A stretch of 41,425 bases of DNA from Acidimicrobiaceae bacterium (GTDB lineage Bacteria > Actinomycetota > Acidimicrobiia > Acidimicrobiales > RAAP-2): positions 1-41,425 of the forward strand of contig PKYQ01000032.1 in NCBI GenBank assembly GCA_003133685.1, in the 5' to 3' direction. Shown here piece by piece: positions 7,607 through 15,573 of the stretch (position 1 is the stretch's first letter; the number at the start of each line of letters is the position of its first letter). The translations under genes were made by a program, and so were the position numbers. The notes under the pieces are model-generated. The model was given only the letters and a program-made list of their open reading frames with translations, did not search any database and was not told the DNA's origin.

Positions 7607-8806
7607 ATGGAATTCCGTCGCGTCAACGGCCTGCCGCCCTACGTCTTCGCGCAGATAAACGGACTGAAGGCCGAGGCGCGCGCCCTCGGTCGCGACGTCA
7701 TCGATTTCGGCTTCGGCAACCCTGACTTACCGAGTCCCGACGTGGCCGTCGCAAAGCTGGCCGAGGCGGCGAACAACCCGCGCAACCATCGCTACAGCGC
7801 CTCGCGCGGCATCCCCAACCTTCGTCTGGCGATGGCGACGCGCTACAAGGCGCTCTTTGACGTCGACCTCGACCCCGACACCGAGATCGTCACGACCATC
7901 GGCGCGAAGGAAGGACTCACGCACCTCATGTGGGTCCTGCTCGGTCCCGGCGACAGCGCACTGGTGCCGAGTCCGAGCTACCCGATCCACTTGGCGGGGC
8001 CGGGCTTCGCCGGCGCGAAGGTCATTACCGTCCCGATGCTCGACCCCGGCGCGACCACGAACGATCCCGGCGATGACTTCTTCGCGGGACTCGTCGAGGC
8101 GTGGGAGAACGCCGAGGTGAAGCCACGGGTGTTGATCTGTTCCTTCCCGCACAACCCGACGAGCGCGTGCGTGGATCTCGCGTTCATGACACGACTGGTC
8201 GACTTCGCGCTCGAACACGAATTGATCGTCTGCCACGACTTCGCCTACGCCGACCTGGGCTTCGACGGGTACAAGCCGCCGTCGATCCTGCAGGTCCCTC
8301 GGGCGAAGGAGTGCTGCGTCGAGCTCTACACGCTCACCAAGTCCTTCTCGATGGCCGGGTGGCGCGTCGGCTTCCTCGTCGGCAACGCCGAGATCGTGGC
8401 CGCGTTGACAAAGTTGAAGAGTTACCTCGACTACGGAACCTTTCAGCCGGTCCAGATCGCGGCCATCGTCGCCATGAATGAAGCAACGGAGTATCCCGAA
8501 CAACTCCGCGTCATTTATCAGTCGAGGCGCGACACGTTGATCGAAGGACTGATTCGCATCGGTTGGGACGTGACCGCGCCACGCGGATCGATGTTCATCT
8601 GGGCGCCGGTCCCCGAGCCGTACCGCGAGATGGGTTCACTGGAGTTCGCGCGGTTCCTCATCGAGTCGGCCGACGTGGCGACGAGTCCCGGCGTCGGATT
8701 TGGCGAGGGCGGCGACGGACACGTCCGTTTTGCGCTGATCGAGAACGAGCTGCGCACGTCCCAGGCGATTCGCAACCTGCGCAAGACGCTCACGAAGCTG
8801 GGCTGA
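7607..8806 (+). CDS. alaC: Aminotransferase, AlaC-type
   Basis: A 399-residue fold-type I PLP enzyme. The sequence closely follows E. coli AlaC (glutamate-pyruvate transaminase) through its length: LPPYVF near the start, DFGFGNPD, HRYSASRGIPNLR, IGAKEGLTHL, PSPSYPIH, and the PLP lysine Lys245 in TLTKSFSMAGWRVGF. The C-terminal GSMFIWAPVPE and SPGVGFGEGGDGHVRFALIE also match. The reaction would be alanine plus 2-oxoglutarate to pyruvate plus glutamate, and the reverse. A broader role in branched or sulfur amino acid synthesis is possible. It is transcribed from its own promoter and converges with the SMP-30 gene. Confidence 0.88.
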   Translation: MEFRRVNGLPPYVFAQINGLKAEARALGRDVIDFGFGNPDLPSPDVAVAKLAEAANNPRNHRYSASRGIPNLRLAMATRYKALFDVDLDPDTEIVTTIGAKEGLTHLMWVLLGPGDSALVPSPSYPIHLAGPGFAGAKVITVPMLDPGATTNDPGDDFFAGLVEAWENAEVKPRVLICSFPHNPTSACVDLAFMTRLVDFALEHELIVCHDFAYADLGFDGYKPPSILQVPRAKECCVELYTLTKSFSMAGWRVGFLVGNAEIVAALTKLKSYLDYGTFQPVQIAAIVAMNEATEYPEQLRVIYQSRRDTLIEGLIRIGWDVTAPRGSMFIWAPVPEPYREMGSLEFARFLIESADVATSPGVGFGEGGDGHVRFALIENELRTSQAIRNLRKTLTKLG

Positions 8807-8835
8807 ACTCGCGGTACGGCGCCAAGGATTTCCTT

Positions 8836-9720
8836 CTAGGGCGTGCCGGCGCCCGCGACGTCGACGCGGACCGCTTCGATACGACCCAGTGTCTTATCGG
8901 CGACTTCGAATCGATCACTGGACGTCCCGGTCATGATGAAGAGCGTGCGCCGATCCTCGCCGCCTAACATGCACGCGAACGCGGTCTGGCTGCAAGTGAC
9001 CAATCCGGTGATCTCACCGCCCTCGCGTACACGCACGCAGTGACGGGTCACCGCGTTGGCGAACCAGATCTGGCCTTCGGCGTCCAGGCACATGCCATCA
9101 CTCGCCGACATCTCGAGTGGTGCCCACACTCGTCGATTCGTGAGCGTCCCGTCGGCCTGAATATCGAAGGCCGTGAGTTGTGAACCGAACGTCTCTCCGA
9201 TGATCAACGTCGCGCCGTCGGGCGTGATGACCGTGCCATTGGGAAAGGCCATGTCGGGCACGACTTGGATGACTGCGCCCTCGGGGTCCAGCACCACGAG
9301 ATTGGTCGTCGGCGGTGGTTCGGCAATGAAGCGTTCGATGCCGAGTTCAGCGAGACGCGCGTCGAGGTCGAAGCCGAAGTTGCCGACGTAGCTGTAGCCA
9401 CCGGTCGACACGATCATTTCGTTGGCCCAGAACTCACAGTGCTCGCTGATGTCCGCGAAGGTGGATACCGCGCCGTCGTGAAAGCGCAGCACCTTCTGGT
9501 CGAGCATCGAAACGCAGAGCAGGTCGCCGTCGGGCAGCCAGCCGAGGCCCGAAGGCTGCGTGGGGACGTCGTGCTCGAGGACTTCGTCCGACCCGTCACT
9601 CGCCATGGAATAGATCGCGTGGCGATAGAAGTCCGAGTACCACAGGCGACCCTCGTGCCAACGCGGGCCTTCGCCAAAGCCGAGCCCTTCGCGTACTACC
9701 GCTGCGCTGTACTCCTTCAT
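8836..9720 (-). CDS. SMP-30/gluconolactonase-like protein
   Basis: A 294-residue six-bladed beta-propeller of the SMP-30/LRE family. The metal-binding positions of the family can be located: Glu in GEGPRWHEG (residue 17 region), Asn in FPNGTVITPDG, and Asp in ASDGMCLDAEG, which starts the blade holding the catalytic Asp. Such enzymes hydrolyse sugar lactones or related esters with a divalent metal. The true substrate is unknown. There is no signal peptide, so it is probably cytosolic. It lies 31 bases downstream of glpK on the same strand and is likely cotranscribed with it. Confidence 0.8.
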   Translation of the reverse strand: MKEYSAAVVREGLGFGEGPRWHEGRLWYSDFYRHAIYSMASDGSDEVLEHDVPTQPSGLGWLPDGDLLCVSMLDQKVLRFHDGAVSTFADISEHCEFWANEMIVSTGGYSYVGNFGFDLDARLAELGIERFIAEPPPTTNLVVLDPEGAVIQVVPDMAFPNGTVITPDGATLIIGETFGSQLTAFDIQADGTLTNRRVWAPLEMSASDGMCLDAEGQIWFANAVTRHCVRVREGGEITGLVTCSQTAFACMLGGEDRRTLFIMTGTSSDRFEVADKTLGRIEAVRVDVAGAGTP

Positions 9721-9751
9721 GGTCCTCCGATCGACGTTCTTTGAAACCTAC

Positions 9752-11236
9752 TCAAGCGTGTTCGAGCGCGCGTCGCCACGCCGCGTAACCGAGATCGACG
9801 AAGAGTGGATCCTCCGTTTCGAAGCGTCGGTCGAAGGTCCAGAGTTCGTTGAGTTCTCCCAACGAGGTCCACAGACCGGCGCCGAGACCGGCGATCGTCG
9901 CGGCGCCGCGCGCGGTGGCCTCGAGTGACGCACTCCGCAGAACCGAGAGTTTCGAGTTCGTGGCTTGAAGTTGCATCAAGAGGTCCATGGCGGCCGCGCC
10001 ACCGTCAGCGCGCAGTTCGTGAAGGGCAATGCCGCCGTCGTTGAACGCGTCGGTGATCGCGCGCACTTGATAGGCGAGGGCTTCGATGAGCGCTCGGGCG
10101 ACGTGAGCGCGACCGACGCCGCGACTCAGTCCGGTGATCGATCCTCGCGCGTCGCTACGCCAGAACGGCGATCCGAGACCCGTGAAGGCCGGCACAAATT
10201 GGACGCCCGCGGAGTCGCTCACGCTCGTGGCGAGCGCCTCGAGCTCGGACGATTCGTCGATGAATCCCATTTCGTCGCGCAGCCACTGCACCGCGGCCCC
10301 GGCGACGAATGCCGAACCCTCGACGGCGTACGACGGTGGCGCGACGGCGCCCAGGTCCCACGCGAGTGTCGTGATCAGTCCGTCGAAGACACCGGGATTC
10401 TTCTCGCCGACGTTGGCGAGGATGAAGGCACCGGTGCCGTAGGTCGCCTTGACCACGCCCGGTCGAAAGCACGCCTGACCGAAGAGCGCGGACTGCTGAT
10501 CACCGAGGATCCCGGTGATCGGCACGCCGGCCAGTTCAGGCACGACGTTGGCACTCACCGTGGCGAACGTCGACAATGACGGTTGGATCGTCGCGAGCAT
10601 CGCGGGATCGACGTCGAACAATGTGGTCATCGTTTCCGACCAGCGAAGCGTGTCGAGGTCCATCAGCATCGTGCGTGACGCGTTCGACGGTTCGGTCACG
10701 AAGAAGCCATCGTGGATACCACCGGAGAGCGACCAGACCAGCCAAGAATCGACCGTGGCGAAACTTGGCGTTTCGAGGTCGTCCATGTGACCTTGATCGA
10801 GGAACCAACGCATCTTGGTCGCCGAGAAGTACGAATCCAACACGAGCCCGGTCGTCGCGCGCACGATCGGCGTCGCACCGCGCGCGTCGAGGTCCTGGCA
10901 GTAGTCGGCCGTGCGTCGGTCCTGCCAGACAATGGCGCGGTGGGGGAGTTCGCCCGTCGCGCGATCGAAGGCGACCGTGGTCTCTCGTTGATTGGTGATG
11001 CCGAGCGCGACGATGTCGTGACCGTTCGCGCGCGCCCGCTGGGCGACGTCGTGCAGCGTCGCGACACAGAGATCAGCGATCTCTCGGGCGTCGTGCTCGA
11101 CTTCGCCGGGTCGGGGAAAGTGCTGGGTCAGTGCTCGGTAGGAGGAGTCCTGGACCGTCGTGGATCGGTCGTAGGCGACGGTGCGTACTCCCGAGGTGCC
11201 GGCGTCAAGGGCGAGAACCAGTTCCACCGGGGTCAC
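9752..11236 (-). CDS. glpK: Glycerol kinase
   Basis: An FGGY-family kinase. The frame is open much further upstream, but GTG 11236 gives 494 residues, the normal glycerol kinase length, and the conserved start ALDAGTSGVRT follows at once. GTG 11227 is an alternative. Motifs: ITNQRETT with the substrate Arg-Glu pair, VWQDRRT, GDQQSALFGQACF, TYGTGAF and GLGSPFW. The reaction is glycerol plus ATP to glycerol-3-phosphate, feeding lipid synthesis or glycolysis. No glpF or glpD is present nearby. It is transcribed divergently from nrdJ. Confidence 0.9.
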   Translation of the reverse strand: MTPVELVLALDAGTSGVRTVAYDRSTTVQDSSYRALTQHFPRPGEVEHDAREIADLCVATLHDVAQRARANGHDIVALGITNQRETTVAFDRATGELPHRAIVWQDRRTADYCQDLDARGATPIVRATTGLVLDSYFSATKMRWFLDQGHMDDLETPSFATVDSWLVWSLSGGIHDGFFVTEPSNASRTMLMDLDTLRWSETMTTLFDVDPAMLATIQPSLSTFATVSANVVPELAGVPITGILGDQQSALFGQACFRPGVVKATYGTGAFILANVGEKNPGVFDGLITTLAWDLGAVAPPSYAVEGSAFVAGAAVQWLRDEMGFIDESSELEALATSVSDSAGVQFVPAFTGLGSPFWRSDARGSITGLSRGVGRAHVARALIEALAYQVRAITDAFNDGGIALHELRADGGAAAMDLLMQLQATNSKLSVLRSASLEATARGAATIAGLGAGLWTSLGELNELWTFDRRFETEDPLFVDLGYAAWRRALEHA

Positions 11237-11279
11237 GCTAGTGAGCGTTACCGGGTGGTTTTTGGGTAGATCATTGGGC

Positions 11280-11304
11280 AAAAAAAAATTGTTGGAAAAA
11301 CAAC
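11280..11304 (-). terminator. Weak hairpin plus T-tract upstream of glpK
   Basis: On the minus strand a small hairpin (GTTG at 11301-11304, CAAC at 11291-11294) is followed by nine Ts (11288-11280). The shape recalls a factor-independent terminator, but the stem is only four to five pairs. It sits about 45 bases before the glpK start, so it could equally be an attenuator or a chance AT-rich patch. Confidence 0.2.
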
Positions 11305-11314
11305 CAGAATTGAG

Positions 11315-11343
11315 TTGACGCGGTGTAATTACAGTGGTGTAAT
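11315..11343 (+). promoter_or_regulatory. nrdJ promoter with internal palindrome
   Basis: TTGACG at 11315-11320, a 17-base spacer, then TGTAAT at 11338-11343: a near-consensus housekeeping promoter. The spacer contains a perfect 10-base palindrome, TGTAATTACA (11324-11333). The octamer GGTGTAAT also occurs twice, at 11322-11329 and 11336-11343, 14 bases apart. These look like repressor sites. The palindrome does not read as a clear NrdR box. The expected start is near 11350, giving a leader of about 137 bases. Confidence 0.6.
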
Positions 11344-11349
11344 GACACA

Positions 11350-11486
11350 GCATCTTGCGACGAGAAGTGGTCCGACCACAACATCTTGTGGCCGAGGGGG
11401 AAATGAGTAGTAAACTAGTCCTCCCGACTCCGGCGTCGCGAGGGCATGTTCTTAGTGTCGGTTTCGGCAAGAAAAGAGAGATTGAA
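11350..11486 (+). promoter_or_regulatory. Structured 5' leader of nrdJ
   Basis: The leader holds two neighbouring hairpins: GTGGT/ACCAC around 11367-11379 and CACAA/TTGTG around 11377-11390, which would partly compete. A possible GAGGGGG/CCTCCC pairing lies further down (near 11394-11428). A ribosome binding site, AAGAGAG, lies just before ATG 11487. I searched for the B12-box GCCACTG of cobalamin riboswitches and did not find it. A regulatory role is inference from structure and position. Confidence 0.3.
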
Positions 11487-14315
11487 ATGGCTATCGCACC
11501 TCAGCGACTGGGAATTGGCATCCGCCGCTACTTCACGACTGACGACCGTCACCCGTATGACGAGGTCACCTGGGACCGGCGTGACGCGCGGATTTCGAAC
11601 TTCCGCGACGGCTCGGTCGCCTTCGAGCAACTCAACGTCGAGGTTCCCTCCAGTTGGTCGTTCAACGCCACCAACATCCTCGCCCAGAAGTACTTCCGCG
11701 GTACCCTCGGCACCGACGAGCGAGAGACCAGCCTCAAGCAAGTAGCCGACCGCATCGTCGACACCATCACCGCCTGGGGCGTCGAGCGCGACTACTTCGT
11801 CGACGACGAAGAGGCCGAAGCCTTCCGCGCCGAGCTCAAGCACCTCCTGATCACCCAGAAAGCGGCCTTCAACTCACCGGTCTGGTTCAACATCGGCGTG
11901 AAGGGCGTGCCCCAACAGGGCAGTGCCTGCTTCATCCTCTCGGTCGAGGACTCGATGCGTTCGATCCTCAACTGGTACACCGAAGAGGGCATCATCTTCA
12001 AGGGTGGTTCGGGCGCCGGCGTGAACCTCTCCAAGATCCGCTCGAGCGCCGAGATGCTCGAGGGCGGCGGCACCGCGAGCGGTCCCGTCTCGTTCATGCG
12101 CGGGGCCGACGCCTCAGCGGGCACGATCAAGTCCGGTGGCAAGACGCGCCGCGCCGCGAAGATGGTCATCCTCGACGCCGATCACCCGGATATCGAGGAG
12201 TTCATCTGGTGCAAGGCGAATGAGGAGAAGAAGGCGCGCGTCCTTCGCGACAACGGCTTCGACATGGACTTAGACGGCAAGGACATTCACTCCATTCAGT
12301 ACCAGAACGCGAACAACTCGGTGCGCGTCTCTGATGAGTTCATGGACGCGGTGCTGGCCGACGCCGATTGGGACCTGAAGGCCCGCCACGGCGGACGCGC
12401 AGTGCAAACCGTGAAGGCCCGTGAACTCTGGCGCCAGATCGCCCGGGCCGCGTGGGAGTGCGCCGACCCCGGTCTCCAGTTCGACACGACGATCAACAAG
12501 TGGCACACGTCGCCGAATACCGATCGCATCAATGGATCGAACCCCTGCTCGGAGTACATGCACATCGACAACTCGGCGTGCAACCTCGCGAGCATCAACC
12601 TGATGAAGTACCTCCAAGACGACGGCACCTTCGACGTCGACGCCTTCAAGCACTCCATCGAAGTGCTCTTCAGCGCCCAGGAGATCATCGTCGGCGCGGC
12701 GGACTACCCCACCGAGAAGATCGCCGAGAACTCACGCAAGTTCCGCCAGCTCGGCCTGGGCTACGCGAACCTCGGGGCCCTCCTCATGGCCTCGGGCCTG
12801 GCGTATGACTCCGACGAGGGCCGCGCGTGGGCCGGCGCGATCACCGCGCTGATGACCGGTCACGCCTACGCCGTCAGCGCGCGCACCGCCGGACGCATGG
12901 GACCCCACGAGGGATATGAGGAGAACGCCGAGCCGATGCTCGACGTCCTTCGCATGCACCGCGACGCCTCGTACCGAATCGATGAGACGAAGGCGCCGGC
13001 CGAGATCCTCGAAGCGGCCCAGCACTCGTGGGAAGAGGCCGTCGACCTCGGCGCTCGCCACGGCGTGCGTAACGCCCAGGCCACGGTCCTCGCGCCGACC
13101 GGCACCATCGGTCTGTTGATGGACTGCGACACGACCGGCATCGAACCGGACCTCGGACTCGTGAAGTTCAAGAAACTGGTCGGCGGCGGCAACATGGCGA
13201 TTGTCAATCAGACGGTGCCGCGTGCTTTACGCAAGCTCGGCTACACCGAGATGGAGTCCATGGCCATCGAGGCCTACATCGACGAGAACAAGTCGATCGT
13301 CGGGGCGCCGGGCCTCAATCCCGAGCACCTGCCGGTGTTCGCCTGCTCCATGGGTGACAACACGATCCACTACCTCGGCCACGTGAAGATGATGGGGGCC
13401 GTCCAGCCGTTCATCTCCGGCGCGATCTCCAAGACCGTGAACATGCCCGAGGACGCCACCATTGAAGACGTGGCGAACCTGCACATGGACGCCTGGAAGT
13501 TGGGCGTGAAGGCCGTCGCGATCTACCGCGACAACTGCAAGGTCGGTCAACCGCTCTCCACCGCGAAGAAGGACGGTGAGGAGTCATCCTCGTCGGTCAC
13601 CGCGACGGACTCGGTAGCGGCTGAACTGTTTACGCGCATTGAGCTGCTCGAGGCGGCGTTGGAAGTCGCGAAGTCCGAGGGTCAGCACATCCATCTCAAA
13701 GCCATGCGAGAGCGCATGCCGCGCCGTCGAAAGTCAACGACGTTCGCCTTTCGCGTCGCGGACTGCGAGGGCTACGTCACGGTCGGTGAGTACGAGGATG
13801 GTCGACCCGGAGAAGTGTTCATCAAGGTTTCGAAACAAGGTTCGACGTTGGCCGGCATCATGGATGCGTTCTCGATCTCCATCAGCCTCGGACTCCAGCA
13901 CGGCGTGCCGTTGGCGACCTACGTGCGCAAGTACATCAACATGAAATTCGAGCCGTCGGGCATGACCGATGACGCCGATTTGCGCATCGCGACGTCGCTC
14001 GTGGACTACATCTTCCGCCGCCTGGCGCTCGACCACTTAAGCCTGAGCGAGCGCGAGGAGTTGGGCGTGCTCTCGACGAGCGAGCGTATTCAGCCCACGC
14101 TGCCCGAGGTCGCGGAGCAGGCGACGCCGACGGTGAACGTGAGCGTGCAGCCGACACTCGTGGACTTGAGCGAGAAGCCGGCCGAGCAGTCCAAGTTGCT
14201 GAGTCGCGGCCAACAGCGTGACGCGCCGATGTGTTACCAGTGTGGCAACGCCATGCAGCGTGCCGGTTCGTGCTACGTGTGCTCGAGTTGCGGAGCGACG
14301 AGCGGCTGCTCTTAA
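11487..14315 (+). CDS. nrdJ: Adenosylcobalamin-dependent ribonucleotide reductase (class II)
   Basis: The frame opens at 11355, but ATG 11487 has a good ribosome binding site and gives 942 residues, normal for NrdJ. The enzyme reduces ribonucleotides to deoxyribonucleotides with a radical made from coenzyme B12, so it needs no oxygen and no R2 subunit. Visible: Cys148 in GSACFIL, one of the redox-active pair; NPCSEY with Cys354, the thiyl radical site region; the phosphate loop APTGTIGLLMDCDTTG; and a C-terminal Cys-rich tail (CYQCGNAM then CYVCSSCG, ending SGCS), which re-reduces the active site or binds zinc. No nrdAB or nrdR is in the window. Confidence 0.96.
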   Translation: MAIAPQRLGIGIRRYFTTDDRHPYDEVTWDRRDARISNFRDGSVAFEQLNVEVPSSWSFNATNILAQKYFRGTLGTDERETSLKQVADRIVDTITAWGVERDYFVDDEEAEAFRAELKHLLITQKAAFNSPVWFNIGVKGVPQQGSACFILSVEDSMRSILNWYTEEGIIFKGGSGAGVNLSKIRSSAEMLEGGGTASGPVSFMRGADASAGTIKSGGKTRRAAKMVILDADHPDIEEFIWCKANEEKKARVLRDNGFDMDLDGKDIHSIQYQNANNSVRVSDEFMDAVLADADWDLKARHGGRAVQTVKARELWRQIARAAWECADPGLQFDTTINKWHTSPNTDRINGSNPCSEYMHIDNSACNLASINLMKYLQDDGTFDVDAFKHSIEVLFSAQEIIVGAADYPTEKIAENSRKFRQLGLGYANLGALLMASGLAYDSDEGRAWAGAITALMTGHAYAVSARTAGRMGPHEGYEENAEPMLDVLRMHRDASYRIDETKAPAEILEAAQHSWEEAVDLGARHGVRNAQATVLAPTGTIGLLMDCDTTGIEPDLGLVKFKKLVGGGNMAIVNQTVPRALRKLGYTEMESMAIEAYIDENKSIVGAPGLNPEHLPVFACSMGDNTIHYLGHVKMMGAVQPFISGAISKTVNMPEDATIEDVANLHMDAWKLGVKAVAIYRDNCKVGQPLSTAKKDGEESSSSVTATDSVAAELFTRIELLEAALEVAKSEGQHIHLKAMRERMPRRRKSTTFAFRVADCEGYVTVGEYEDGRPGEVFIKVSKQGSTLAGIMDAFSISISLGLQHGVPLATYVRKYINMKFEPSGMTDDADLRIATSLVDYIFRRLALDHLSLSEREELGVLSTSERIQPTLPEVAEQATPTVNVSVQPTLVDLSEKPAEQSKLLSRGQQRDAPMCYQCGNAMQRAGSCYVCSSCGATSGCS

Positions 14316-14320
14316 TGTCA

Positions 14321-14406
14321 AGTTGCACTCGAACTTCAGTAGTTCCGCATCGCTCGTGCAGTCGAGTTGCATCTGAACTTCAGTGGAGTTCTATCTGAAC
14401 GTCAGT
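14321..14406. repeat. 22-bp-period repeat array (four units)
   Basis: Units of about 20 bases begin at 14321, 14343, 14365 and 14387, exactly 22 bases apart. Units 1 and 3 match at 17 of 20 positions, as do units 3 and 4. Unit 2 is degenerate, with about 10 of 20. The core is CTGAACTTCAG, a dyad with CTGAA and TTCAG arms around one central base. The array begins six bases after the nrdJ stop. It looks iteron-like or like a protein-binding array. No replication gene is nearby. Confidence 0.6.
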
Positions 14407-14652
14407 ACGCAAGCGTGCAAAGAATTGTGACGTACGGCGCTGACTTTCCAAAATTGCCGCCCAGGGAGGCAGCACGGCTGAAGGGGACGATGCGCGCTGG
14501 CTTCCTGACCGTGCTTACGGATTTCATCGTCTTCGGGTTCTTCGTTCTTCAGTGGATCCAGATCGTTGCCCAGCGAAGGACCCGATTGACGAGGGAAAAC
14601 GGGACCAGAGGAATTCGAGCCTCCGAGAGCTCATTCGTACCACGGTAGTTCG
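14407..14652. other. Intergenic stretch without a recognised gene
   Basis: Together with the repeat array, this makes about 350 bases between nrdJ and the antitoxin gene. A TTG-start frame runs 14367-14648, with a hydrophobic patch (FIVFGFFVLQWIQIV), but it begins inside the repeat array. It has no ribosome binding site and resembles no family I know. I regard it as probably non-coding or a decayed remnant. Confidence 0.4.
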
Positions 14653-14662
14653 TACTCGAGTA
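14653..14662. promoter_or_regulatory. Palindromic operator candidate of vapBC
   Basis: A perfect 10-base palindrome, TACTCGAGTA, ends ten bases before the antitoxin ATG at 14673. CGTAC occurs twice in tandem nearby (14636-14640 and 14651-14655). Type II antitoxins with ribbon-helix-helix domains normally bind such sites to repress their own operon. Confidence 0.45.
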
Positions 14663-14672
14663 AGATTGGCTT

Positions 14673-15113
14673 ATGACGGTTGACAAGATGAGTGTTTCAT
14701 TGGCTCCATCACTGAGCAGTGCGGTGCGTGACGCAGCCGAGCAATCTGGCGAAACTCTCTCCGGCTGGCTAGCAGACGCCGCCCAGACGAAGCTGCGTGC
14801 ACGGGCACTCGACGAATTCCTTGACGTGTGGGAAAACGAGAACGGGGCCATCACGGAGGAAGAACTTCGAGATGCTGCTTCCAGGCTCGGCCCCGTTGAT
14901 TCAACGACCGATAGCTGGTTCAGTTTTGTTAAGGTCACCGCTCTGGGAGGGAGCCACGATGAGCTCATCTCAACGATAACTCGGATCATCGAAGGTGGGC
15001 ACTCGGTTCTTGTTCCAGAACAAGACGTGCCTGACATATCGAGGTTGGTGAAGGCCGGCGAACGCATTTCGTTTGAAAAGGCGGAAGTTCGAGTGAGTCT
15101 TCCGGCCGAATGA
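14673..15113 (+). CDS. VapB-like antitoxin with C-terminal extension
   Basis: A 146-residue protein. Residues 5-43 look like a ribbon-helix-helix DNA-binding domain (MSVSLAPSLSSAVRDAAEQS, then GWLADAAQTKLR). The helix ARALDEFLDVWENENG followed by TEEELRDA (44-68) matches the usual toxin-wrapping tail, where such antitoxins normally end at 75-90 residues. Here about 70 further residues follow (76-146), with a mixed alpha/beta pattern that I do not recognise. The stop overlaps the PIN toxin start by ATGA. The antitoxin role is inferred from the fold and the toxin next door. Confidence 0.75.
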   Translation: MTVDKMSVSLAPSLSSAVRDAAEQSGETLSGWLADAAQTKLRARALDEFLDVWENENGAITEEELRDAASRLGPVDSTTDSWFSFVKVTALGGSHDELISTITRIIEGGHSVLVPEQDVPDISRLVKAGERISFEKAEVRVSLPAE

Positions 15114-15493
15114 CCGCCATGATTTTGGATGCTGGCGCGTTCATAGCTATTGGGCGCAATGACCGGAGCACGGTAGCTCTTTTGAAGGCGGCCCAGAAGA
15201 ACTCACTTTCACTTCGAAGTAATGGCGCTGTGGTCGCAGAAGTTTGGCGAGGTGGGTCGGGAAACCAAGTCCCCTTGGCTCGCCTGCTCGCCGCCGTGGA
15301 ACTGCTACCTGTGGATGGTGATTTGGGGCGATCCGCAGGCGTCCTTATCCGAGATGCCGGTGGTGGAAGTGCCATTGACGCCACTGTCGTCACCATCGCC
15401 AGGGAAGGAGATCAGATAGTTACAAGTGACCAGAGTGACATTCAGGCGCTGGTCAACTCTTCTGGTCGACGCATCAGAATCATCTCTTGCTAG
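15110..15493 (+). CDS. PIN-domain ribonuclease toxin (VapC-like)
   Basis: A 127-residue single PIN domain. The acidic metal-binding residues are in place: Asp7 (ILDAGAF), Glu44 (VVAEVWRGG), Asp90 (AIDATVV), and Asp107/Asp110 (TSDQSD). VapC toxins cut RNA, often tRNA or rRNA, with Mg2+ or Mn2+, and are held inactive by the antitoxin encoded upstream. The ATGA overlap with the antitoxin gene gives coupled translation. Nothing suggests inactivation. The RNA target cannot be deduced from the sequence. Confidence 0.88.
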   Translation: MTAMILDAGAFIAIGRNDRSTVALLKAAQKNSLSLRSNGAVVAEVWRGGSGNQVPLARLLAAVELLPVDGDLGRSAGVLIRDAGGGSAIDATVVTIAREGDQIVTSDQSDIQALVNSSGRRIRIISC

Positions 15494-15542
15494 TTCTGAG
15501 TTGCGGTGCACTTGGACTACATCCCGTACGTAACATCACACT

Positions 15543-15565
15543 TATATACATGTGAACTGTATATA
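15543..15565. promoter_or_regulatory. PadR operator with overlapping -10
   Basis: A perfect inverted repeat, TATATAC (15543-15549) and GTATATA (15559-15565), has a 9-base spacer and ends eight bases before the PadR ATG. A -10-like TATACT (15562-15567) overlaps the right arm, and its expected transcription start falls on the ATG. The site would let PadR repress its own operon. Confidence 0.6.
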
Positions 15566-15573
15566 CTGCTCAC

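Noticed and set aside
11324-11333. NrdR box in the nrdJ promoter
   Set aside because: TGTAATTACA does not fit the longer NrdR consensus, and only one such palindrome is visible.
9752-11470. 572-residue glycerol kinase
   Set aside because: The extra N-terminus runs through the divergent promoter region; GTG 11236 gives the normal family length.
11350-11486. Cobalamin riboswitch before nrdJ
   Set aside because: The conserved B12-box GCCACTG is missing and the leader is short; only simple hairpins are seen.
14321-14406. CRISPR array
   Set aside because: Units are imperfect, 22 bases apart and leave no spacers of usual length; no cas genes are nearby.
14367-14648. Small membrane protein after nrdJ
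   Set aside because: It starts with TTG inside the repeat array, has no ribosome binding site and no recognisable family; probably chance.
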